Below, piece by piece: positions 55,490-64,000 of a stretch of DNA of 64,000 nucleotides. The DNA is taken from positions 6,386,001 to 6,450,000 of the forward strand of contig JBITNC010000002.1 of assembly GCA_050084985.1 (NCBI GenBank), read 5' to 3'. Position numbers and translations under genes: made by a program. The DNA comes from Nageia nagi (taxonomy: Eukaryota > Pinophyta). The notes under the pieces were generated by a model, which had not been told where the DNA came from, made no database searches, and saw only the letters and a list, made by a program, of their open reading frames with translations. Positions within the stretch are counted from its first letter, which is position 1, and every line of letters begins with the position of its first letter.

Positions 55490-56830
55490 TTTTATACTTA
55501 ATTACCAAATGAACTTGTTGCAAAAATCCCATCCAACACAAATACCTTGATTGTTGCAATTTAGACTGTGATTGAAGATACTATAAGGGTTGATGATTTG
55601 TATGTATTATTGTCTCTTTACCCACCAAATAGTATTTCTATTTTTTAACACTTTGAACTAATGTAAATAACTCTCGATCATGAATGGGATAGTTTCTTAC
55701 TGCATTATTAAACATCTCAAAGTGATAACAAATAGATGTCTTTCCTATAACAAAACTTTACCCATAGCATAATCACTTGCATCAATTTCAATTTCAAAAG
55801 ATTGTTAAAGATTAGGCAAACCAAGTACTAAAGCATTATTGATTTTTCTTTCAAGCAAATCAAAAGCTTGATGTTATTTTCCTCCCCATTTAAACCCATG
55901 ATTCTTCCATGTAATAGCATGGAGTGGAGAATCCATAAAAGAAATATTATCAATAAACTTGTGTAAATATTGCACAACCCTAAGAAAACTCCTTATTTCT
56001 ATCACATTAGTGGGTGTTGGTCATTGTATAACAGCCTCAACTTTGGCAAGATCTATCTTCAATTGGCCTCCACCTATAATGTGGCCTAGATAGATTAAGC
56101 TTTTCCTAACAAACTCACACTTAGATATTTTCAAATAGAGTTTAGCTTCCCTTAATGCTTCAAACACCTTATGAATTTGCATCACATGATCATTCTAATC
56201 ATTGTTGTCAATAAGAATAACATCCAAATACATAATAAAAAAATCATCAAGAAAGGTCTCAAAACCTCATTCATCACTCTCATAAAAGTAGTAGGACCAT
56301 GACATAAACCAAATGGTAAAACCAACCATTCAAATAATCCTTGTCTAGTTTTAAAAGTAATTTTTCAAACATCCTCATCTCTAACTCATACTTGATGATA
56401 ACCATTCCTTAAATCAAGTTTTGTAAAAATTTTAGCTTTTTGTAATTGGTCCATTAAATCATTAATGTATGGTAATGGATAATGATTATTTACCATGATT
56501 TTGTTTAATACCATGAAATCCACATGTATACATCAAGTTCCTTTTTTTTTTTTTTGGAATTATAAAGATAGTAGAACCACATGGTGAAGTGCTAGGTCTA
56601 ATGACTCCTTGATCTAACAATTCCTTGATTTATTTTTTAATTTGTTCACTTTCCATGATAGAATGTCTATATAAGCTAATATTAGGAAGTGCTACATCTT
56701 GATGCAATTGAATTTCATGTTGAATATCTCTTTTAGGTGGAAGTTATTTAGGTATTTGAAATAAATCCTCAAATTTAGAAATTACCTCTTTAACTTCTTC
56801 TTTGTAATGAGGATCACATTCATCAAGAGC
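55490..56830 (-). pseudogene. Element F: reverse transcriptase and RNase H
   Basis: Minus strand. RT: QREIQHEIQLHQDVALPNIS, ESEQIKK*IKELLDQGVIRP, STSPCGSTIFIIPKKK, HVDFMVLNKIMVNNHYPLPY, AKIFTKFDLRNGYHQV (motif A), [35 protein letters not shown], and [11 protein letters not shown] where YLDD is YLDV. Thumb: SLIYLGHIIGGGQLKIDLAK, NVIEIRSFLRVVQYLHKFI. RNase H: FEIEIDASDYAMGKVLL, KYYLVGKETIIHTNHQPL. The AAG run of PKKKDGT has grown into a T-run on the plus strand (about 56529-56543). Stops and a frameshift before the YLDV box. Confidence 0.88.
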
Positions 56831-56881
56831 TTTACTAATTTCCACTTCATTTTGAGATCTCACCATTGCAAGTGCAAACAT

Positions 56882-57320
56882 TTATATTGCATTAATAAGT
56901 CTTTTTGCTATTCTTGCAATAATAAAAGAAATATTTTTTACCTTATTTTGATGAGAATTAACCATATATTTAATTCCATCCTTAATGAGTCTATATTTAT
57001 TTTCCTTTCTATAAAATAAAACATCTCTATCCCATAGATAAGGACCTCCTAGCACAATCCCACAAATGTCCAAGGGAGCAACATCAAGTAATACTTCATA
57101 AATGAAATCTCTATTACTTCCAAACTTCAATTTGCATTATTGAGTAACCTCTAACTTGGAATTTTTATGAACCCATCCCAATGGATATGGATGTGGATGT
57201 GGTTGAGTAGTGAGTGCAAGCGATCTTACATATTCCTCCATAATTAAGTTGGATTGAGAACTAGGATCAACTAATGTATCAATTCTAGTTTTCTTCACTT
57301 GTATCCTAATATGAAAAACT
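56882..57320 (-). pseudogene. Element F: aspartic protease
   Basis: Minus strand. KKTRIDTLVDPSSQSNLIME is the protease site with D-S-G changed to D-P-S. PHPYPLGWVHKNSKLEVTQ, FIYEVLLDVAPLDICGIVLG and GPYLWDRDVLFYRKENKY follow the plant gypsy pattern (HP.PY.LGWI.., DVVPMD.C.ILLGRPW..DR). Open for 83 codons at its end. Confidence 0.82.
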
Positions 57321-57419
57321 TCAATTCATTTCTTTGCCACATCATCATTATGTGTATCATGCAAGATGATACATGCCATTTTCTCATCTACATTAGAACC
57401 ACCTTTTGCTTATTTTGTA

Positions 57420-58470
57420 ATAGTGGCTACTTGTTCATTTTTTTCTTTCCATTTAGGTTTAGGGCATAGTTTAGGATGTAATTTCCAACATTTAGCCTCT
57501 AAATGACCTTCTTTCTTACAATGAGTACATAGTTATTTAGATTTCTCTTTTTGAATCGTAGAAGTAGTTTTCCCTTTTCCTTTCTCCTTCCCTTTATCAT
57601 TATCAAAATTATTTTTTAGAAGCATTTTTTTAATTTCCACCCCTTACAAAATTTCCCATTTCTTATAAGTATGTAACTTGAACAAAAACATTATCTTATT
57701 AAGTTTGATTAAACTTCAATAGTGTATGTCTTAAATAGTTATGCAAACCACCACTATACTTAAGATGAGTATCTTGGGAATTAAGAGAAACAACTAGCAT
57801 TATAGCTCCTTTTTGAAACTTTGTAGTGTACTCTTTCACACTTTATCATTTGCTTTGATGAAAACTCTACCATTCCATAACCACCTTTTCTTGATAGGCC
57901 AATGGATAAAATTGATCTCTTAGCATTTGTACACAATGATCCCAAGTAGCAATGGAAGCCTTAAGTGATCCTTTCTCACTTTGAAGATGACTTTACCAAC
58001 AAATAAGTGTTGAGCCACCCATTTTAATGGTTGCTAATTGAATTTATCCTCATCATTTACAATATGTTGTATTCTACAATATACTTCAATTTATTTTATC
58101 TAATAATCTAACTTCTCAGCATTTACTTCATTAGTAAATATTGGCAAATCAAATTTTACTTCTAATTTCAAAGGAGAAATTTTAAAAGGACCTTATTATT
58201 TCTCATTGTTACCTTCACTTGTTTCACCTCTAGTTTTATTTAATTGTTGTTCTTGAAAATATTGAAATTGTAGAGATATTTTTTGAAACATTATTATGAG
58301 ATCTGCAAGTTGCTTTTCAACATTAGCTCCACCTTCACTAGACATCGATGCAAGATCTTTTTGCTTATTAAATAAAATATTGGAACTAATTTTAGGATCT
58401 TCTTCCATAACATCCCCTTCTACTTTCTTGCTATGTAATTTGGTATTCATGAAGCACAATTCTAAAATAC
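57420..58470 (-). pseudogene. Element F: gag with intact CCHC knuckle
   Basis: Minus strand. The N-terminal part starts about 58450 (MNTKLHSKKVEGDVMEEDPK, then GGANVEKQLADLIIMFQKIS). The core shows LFTNEVNAEKLDY, ATWDHCVQMLRDQFYPLAYQ and VKEYTTKFQK. The zinc knuckle CTHCKKEGHLEAKCWKLHP (about 57525) keeps all four ligands, the only complete retroviral-type knuckle besides the LINE copy. Several frameshifts. Confidence 0.8.
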
Positions 58471-58516
58471 CCAACAACAAACTAGCAAAAACATAGGTTA
58501 AATCCCAGGTATATAA

Positions 58517-58530
58517 CTGCTTTGATACCA
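58517..58530 (-). promoter_or_regulatory. Primer-binding site of element F
   Basis: Minus-strand TGGTATCAAAGCAG differs at one base from the initiator-Met-tRNA site TGGTATCAGAGC. It lies about 70 bp upstream of the gag start, as expected. Confidence 0.8.
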
Positions 58531-59300
58531 AACTTTATCCATAATTTAAAAGATTAAATTTGAACTTTAATCCTTCCAATAATCAATTCACACTTAATTA
58601 AATTAATTCTTACAACTATAATATTTATAGAATTAGAACTAGAACCATGTGTAAAACCAAAAAAGAACAAAAATCACACCATATAGGAACAAATCTATTA
58701 CTCTGGTTCACCCGATGTGGGATACATACAACAATAAAATTCTCTTCAATTAATGGGTGAAATGGTGTACAATAACCTCAAAAGTACTTCAACACCTCTT
58801 ATCACATTCACACAAACACCACAACTTTGAAACACATTAAAAATTGATCTCTAACTCTATACAATTCTTCTCCCTGAACACTTCCAAATTACCTCTTTTT
58901 ATAAGAGAAATATAGGATCAAATTTGGAGTGTTTTACAATAAGAAGTAACTATAAAATCACTATTTATATATACCTAATATTCCCACCTATCTAAAGTTC
59001 AAATTTGGATTCAATTGGTTAAGCTAATCTCCCAGAATTTGCTTTCGAACTCAAACAAACATACTCTTTGGAAACATAGGCTTGAAAATATTCTTAGCCT
59101 AAAATTAGGGCAAAACACCAATAGATATAATCTAAACACCTTTGAAAATATTCAAATCTTGAAAAAATAAAATAACTAGGGTGGATCCAATCTATGGGTG
59201 CCACATGGCAACATAGGAATCATCGTGCGATTAATGAGACTACCATACTATAGGAGAGCAGTCAAATGATGCTCAAATAAGCTACAAGCTCATCCCTACC
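58531..59300 (-). mobile_element. 5' LTR of element F (outer end uncertain)
   Basis: Sequence directly upstream of the primer site on the minus strand, with a TATA-like CTTATAAAAAG (about 58897-58907). The 3' partner was not identified, so the outer border is a guess. Confidence 0.5.
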
Positions 59301-60218
59301 GCATTGGCTATGTGGTGGTAATGAATATATCTAATACCTATTTAAAATAGTTTAGTCAATGTTCTTTCCTTATTGCACTCCTAATTTTTAATAGTATGTA
59401 ATATCTCTTATTATATCATATTGATGATTAATTATATTTTGATTACAAGAGGTTCTTATGATAAAATATATTTGGATTACCTAACAATTGGAATTTACTC
59501 TCATAGGAACATGATTAAGTTGGAAATTGAGCATTATTTGCCTAAGTTTTAATTTTAGCTCTTTATTTTGTAATTAGCATGCATAAGGCTGATTTGTAGG
59601 GTCAATTGATTGATAAGATATCAATCAACATAATTGTTTAGATGATCATAACCTAGACAGAGATATCTAATTGATCAGCTTGCAGGTAAAAGTTGCAATC
59701 AATTTTGAGGTGGCCAATAATAATATTGAATCAGTCTAATGGTGGTTAATTACAATTTTGATTGCATAAAAGTATGATTTTATTTTTATATGTTGCTATT
59801 AATGCTAAATTATTGCATGGATATTTAGCTTCACTTTGTAATAAAAACAAAATTATAATGGTTTCTTATAAATCTAAGGATTGTAATGTCAATGTATGTA
59901 ATGTTGATATATCCTTGAGAGAGTAGACTCTATATATGTATGAGAAATAAGAAAGGAGGTTATTCCTTAAAGAGATACTATTATAGTAAGGATTCCATAT
60001 GTAAACAAAGAGAAAGGTCTAATAATTTAGTCATTGGTTGTATTCTTGGTGGATTTTGACTAATTGGAATAAAGGAATGGATATTCTCCATGAATAACTT
60101 TGGGTGAACCATGTTACATGCCATGTCTTCTCTTGTTAATCTTATTTGATTAATTCTTCTTCTTATTCTAAGCAAAGTAATTTTTCAATATTATTTTTAT
60201 ATATTGAATCTTAACAAG
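59301..60218 (+). mobile_element. Putative 5' LTR of a copia element
   Basis: AT-rich block ending at a primer-binding site, with TATATATGTA at 59931-59940 followed by about 280 bp to the primer site. The start could not be placed. No genes. Confidence 0.4.
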
Positions 60219-60231
60219 TGTTATTAGAGCT
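60219..60231 (+). promoter_or_regulatory. Degenerate primer-binding site
   Basis: TGTTATTAGAGCT is two changes from TGGTATCAGAGCT (initiator Met tRNA). It precedes the copia gag in plus orientation. Confidence 0.65.
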
Positions 60232-60399
60232 TCAGGTTTTGGAGGGAAGGATTATTAATAAAATTGGAGAAATGGCATAAGAAGGGAGGTTTTGAGTGGA
60301 GAATTTTTGTGGGAATAATTTTAAGTTTTTAAAGATGCAAATGGAGAACTAATTTTATGAAAAGGACCTTTATTTCATCCTTAGGGAATAGGGAAAGAG

Positions 60400-61850
60400 T
60401 AAACCCACAAACATGGATGATGTGTATTGGGACCTCTTTGATAGAATGACTTTGAGTATGGTGAGGCTATGTTTAGGAGACATGATAGCCTTCAAATTAT
60501 AAGAGGAAAAGATAAAAAAGGGTGTCAAGGATACATTGGCCAAGATGTATGAGAAACCCTTGGCATTAAACAAGTTATTTCTCATTAAAAGGTTATTTAA
60601 TATGCAAATGTGTGAAGGATAATCCATTTCAAACCACTTAAATGAGTTTAATATTGTGACTAACAAATTAAATTTAATTGATTTAGAGTTTGATGATGAG
60701 ATAAAGGCATTTATAATATTGTATTCATTGATGGATAAGTGGAGTAGCTTACTGGTGGTAGTATGTAATTCTTCTTCGAGTTTTAACAAGCTAGTATTTG
60801 ATGATGTGGTGGGCATCCTTCTAAGTGGGGACATACATAGAAAATCCATGGGAGAATCATATAGGAATTATGATACACTACTTGTTGACAATAGGGAAAG
60901 ATAGAGGGAAAGAGACAGATCTAAAACTCAAGGGAACTGAGAAGGTGTATCCAAGTGAAAAGGTATAGAGTGTTAGTATTGTGGGAAGAATGGACATCTC
61001 AAGAAGGATTATTGGACAAGGAAGAAAGGTGGAAAAAAAAGCAATGTGAATGAATGTAATAATCATGAATCCAAAATGGTTATTGAGTTTGTTGATGATG
61101 CTTTAATATAAATTATGTATATGTATAATGATTATTGGATTATAGATTTGAGTGCTTCTTTTCATGCTACTTCTCACAAGGGTTATTTTATTAAGTATGT
61201 TCAAGGAGATTTTAGAGAGGTTAAGTTGGGTAATGATCAACCCTGCAAGATAGTTGGAATCGGGAAGATAAGAATTAAATTATCTCATAGAAATTGGTGG
61301 GTCCTCAAGGAGGTGAGGTACATCCCATATTTGTAAAGGAATCTCATTTCAGATAGCAAACTTGATGGTGAAGGATATATCGTTTCATTCAAAAACAAGA
61401 CTTGAAAAGTGTCTAAAGGTTCTATAGTTTTTTCTAGGGGTAATATGATTGGTATATTATATTTTCTTACTAACATTTCTAATGATGTTGTGGACTTAGC
61501 CTCTACAAATGGGAATGTAGACAAGGATATCATAATTTTGGAGATTAAAGTGAAATGAGGTTTGGTGAAAAGAAGAAATTTGTAAAGGATATTTCCAAGG
61601 ATAAGAAGAAGATGTGGATACCAAAGGTATAAGGAATTCTTCAACATAAAGATAAGGAAATTCCAATAACAAATGTTAATAGATGTGTAAGGGTTAGCCA
61701 AGATTTCTCCATAGTTTCATTTATTTTGTATATTGATGGTAGTAAGTGTTTTATACAAGATAAATCCAAGAAGGAGTGGGAGCTTAGGATGGAAATGTTA
61801 TCTACGAGTATGGAAGGTTTGTGTGATGTACCCTAAATTTTGAAAGAATG
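60400..61850 (+). pseudogene. Ty1/copia gag-protease remnant
   Basis: Plus strand. Gag: KDTLAKMYEKPLALNKLFLI, KRLFNMQMCEG, HLNEFNIVTNKLNLIDLEFD, DDEIKAFIILYSLMDKWSSL (UBN2-type copia gag). The zinc knuckle at about 60970 reads C*YCGKNGHLKKDYW, with a stop and the last Cys replaced by Tyr. Protease: YWIIDLSASFHATSHKGYFI (D-S-G-A now D-L-S-A), VKLGNDQPCKIVGIGKIRIK and LKEVRYIPYL. The reading fades at about 61550, with scattered gag-pre-integrase-like fragments to 61850. RT and integrase are absent, so the copy is truncated. Its knuckle and protease differ from the copia copies at 14-19 kb, so it is another family. Confidence 0.8.
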
Positions 61851-62050
61851 GATAAATACAATTTGAGAATCAAGCCACAATAATATTTATTTGTGATCTC
61901 TTTTGATAAAATTTTGGGCTACATTAGTCTAGGATGGGCGTAAAGGTAGATCCCAATAAGGTTAAGGAAACCATGGACATCAAGGTGCATGAAAGAAGTT
62001 GGGTCCACTAAAAGTGGACATAGGTGGAATAAAAAATAATTGGATAGAAT

Positions 62051-62281
62051 AGGATCCCATGTTGTAAAAATTGGGATCCCATTTTATTTTGGGTTCCCAA
62101 GCCAAAATGAAAATGGAATCCTTATATATGGTTTAAGAACCCGAATAAAATGGGATCCCAACTTGAAAACAAGATCCTATTTTACAAAATGGGATCCCAT
62201 TTCTTTTTACATGGATCCATTGTACTTTAGATAATAAGATCCTGATATTTAATGGGATCCTATTTTATAATAGGATCCCAT
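62051..62281. repeat. Cluster of GGGATCCC-like palindromes
   Basis: ATGGGATCCCAT or a variant occurs about ten times: 62051, 62072, 62091 (GGGTTCCC), 62113, 62151, 62171, 62190, 62211, 62235, 62251 and 62271. Spacing is mostly 15-40 bp in AT-rich filler. The core GGATCC is palindromic, so the motifs read the same on both strands. No coding reading. Confidence 0.8.
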
Positions 62282-63169
62282 TCCAAATTTAAAATTTTCT
62301 TTCATCGAGCTTTGCCTTATATTTTTGCTTGGGAGAGACATGGTGGCCCAATCCTCAATCTTGTACATACATTTGCAAGTTCCTATCAATGGTGATGAAA
62401 AAACCAACTTTCAACATGTATTTGATAATCTTTTTTATAGATTTTATTTTGAAATTAAAATCCATTATATATGAGAGAGTGTAGATTTCAAATATATAAT
62501 TTTTTTTTATATAATTAGATTATATTTTCTAATTTTCAATCAAACTTATCCATAAACTTGAAAAAGTAGGTTGTCTTATTTTTTTTAATAACTTTTTTAT
62601 TTTTAATAATTATGAAAATAAAAATTATATGAAAAAATTCTACACATAATTCTCTACTAAATAAAAAAATCTAAAAAAAGATAAGTTTAGGTCAAGTTAT
62701 GTTGGCCCAACAAAAGCACTAATAAAAATGTAATTATGATCAATAAAAAATTAATAAAAAAATTCATCAAAAAATTATGAAAAAATATTCTCAAAATTCT
62801 TCAATGTATTAACTATCTTATCCTAAAAGGATTTTAAAAAATACTTTAATTTAGGTAAAATTATGTTGGCCCAACAGTTATTGGTATGATCCTAAAATAA
62901 TAAAATTTAAATAGAGGTTTTAATACATGCCCATAAAATTTTAATTTATATCATATGGGTATTGGAATAAATTACATATTTGAAAATTAAACTTGGAGAA
63001 CTACATTTTTTTTGAAGTGACTATTTCAAAATTCCATCTCTAAGTGCTTCAAATTTTGAGATCAACTATAACTAAACTAAAAATCAAAGAAAAATCGTAC
63101 ACTTTTTAGCCATAAAGTGGACCCGTCTTCTTGCACTTACCCATCAATCTATAAAGAAATTTAAAGTAG
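62282..63169. other. AT-rich, no gene
   Basis: Only notable item: TTATGTTGGCCCAACA occurs at about 62698 and 62862, each preceded by GGTAAA or GGTCAA. The TGTTGGCCCAACA core is a 13-nt imperfect palindrome. Confidence 0.5.
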
Positions 63170-64000
63170 TTGAAAAGTATTTCAGGTAAGGTTCAAGCTA
63201 TTATAAGGTTTATTTCTCAACTATCATGTGAATGTGCTCCATTTTCTCATTTAATCAAGAACGGAATAAAATTTGTATGGGATGAAAAATGTGAAGCATA
63301 TTTGAAAGAATTAAAACATATCTATGAAATCCTTCAATTTTATTTCCATATCAACATGGATAACCTTTATGGTTATATGTATCAAATACTTTGTAAGCCT
63401 TAGGGACAATGCTTGCAAGAAAATATTAAGAGGGAAAAGAGAGGGTTGTTTACTTCATTAGCAAAACATTGGTGGATTATGAGATAAGGTATATTCCTAT
63501 ATAAAAAATATGTTATGATATTATTTTTGCAATATAAAAATTGAGGCATTACATGTTGGGAAGCATAACACATGTGATAACAAAGGATGATCCATTAAAA
63601 TATCTTTTTTCTAAGCCATGCTTATGTGGAAGAGTTGAAAAATGGGTAATGTTACTCAAAGAGTTTTATCTTGTTTTTGTAAATCATAAATCAATAAAGG
63701 TTAAAGTTCTAGAAAATTTATGGTTGAGTTTCTAAATGATGATTAATCTCCCCTTCATGAAGAGTTTCAAGATATGTGTGCTTTAATTGAAAAATACAAG
63801 TGTGAACTTTATATTGTGATGGTTCAAAATGCATGTATGGAGAATGGGGAAGAATTATTTTGATCTCTCCAAATAATTTTGTCAATCCATTTTCTTTTAG
63901 ATTGGCTTTTGATTGCACTAAAAACATAGTTGAATATGAGGCTCTTATTTTGGGATTAAGGGAAACCAATTTTGGGATTAAGGGAAACCATTGGCATGAA
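63170..64000 (+). pseudogene. Gypsy RT thumb and RNase H fragment (runs off the window)
   Basis: Plus strand. SGKVQAIIRFISQLSCECAP, FSHLIKNGIKFVWDEKCEAY (RT thumb/connection), then YMLGSITHVITKDDPLKYLF, VMLLKEFYLVFVNHKSIK (RT-linked RNase H), then LYCDGSKCMYGEWGRIILIS and DCTKNIVEYEALILGLRE (second RNase H, with DG and Glu kept). Same domain order as elements A and Z, but opposite orientation. Stops and frameshifts separate the blocks; the 5' part of pol is missing. Confidence 0.8.
63947..63990. repeat. 22-bp tandem duplication in the RNase H fragment
   Basis: ATTTTGGGATTAAGGGAAAC plus two bases is repeated at 63947 and 63969 without change. At 22 bp it shifts the reading frame. Its identity shows it is recent relative to the rest of the decay. 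Confidence 0.9.

Overview
This is nuclear DNA of a land plant, most likely one with a large, repeat-laden genome; a gymnosperm would fit, but the window does not prove it. Only one gene looks functional: the 3' exon of a P-class pentatricopeptide-repeat (PPR) protein at 11477-12526 (+). Almost everything else is transposable-element sequence in advanced decay, with AT-rich composition, in-frame stops, frameshifts and lost catalytic residues. Nearly all short open frames in the window are accidents of this background.

Layout. 1-4.1 kb: two hAT-type transposase pseudogenes in opposite orientations, one copy of a 239-bp dispersed repeat, and an unidentified minus-strand coding-like segment (1946-2381). 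4.5-8.5 kb: a putative LTR-type element with two nested kinds of tandem repeat, a TATA box and a gag-like pseudo-ORF, then the second 239-bp repeat copy. 9.3-10.6 kb: minus-strand LINE fragments (ORF1 with a DUF4283-like region and duplicated zinc knuckle; the zf-RVT end of an ORF2). 11.5-12.5 kb: PPR gene. 13.4-19.7 kb: Ty1/copia pieces in plus, minus, plus order.

19.7-47.2 kb: a stack of minus-strand Ty3/gypsy insertions. My reading is that an old element Z (gag 43.7-45.1 kb; protease to second RNase H 23.0-19.7 kb) was split by element C (LTRs 22974-23676 and 42957-43657). C was then hit by element A (31392-41820, candidate target duplication CTATT) and element B (26717-30296, candidate target duplication CCTTT/CCTTA). 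A carries a further GC-richer insert (about 38640-40250) with seven 120-bp modules bearing TGACGTCA-like sites. A 269-bp SMART/TRIM-like element lies at 24468-24736.

47-64 kb: plus-strand gypsy gag copies, one with its core deleted; a row of 25-nt palindromic units (49.3-49.6 kb); a nearly full-length minus-strand gypsy element F (54-59.3 kb) with an initiator-tRNA primer site; a plus-strand copia gag-protease copy (60.2-61.9 kb); a cluster of GGGATCCC-like palindromes (62.05-62.28 kb); and a plus-strand gypsy RT/RNase H fragment running off the end.

I found no CRISPR array, rRNA or tRNA gene, and no coherent new multi-gene system. The unusual items are structural: tandem-repeat promoters, short palindrome arrays, a structurally complete miniature LTR element, and the depth of nesting.
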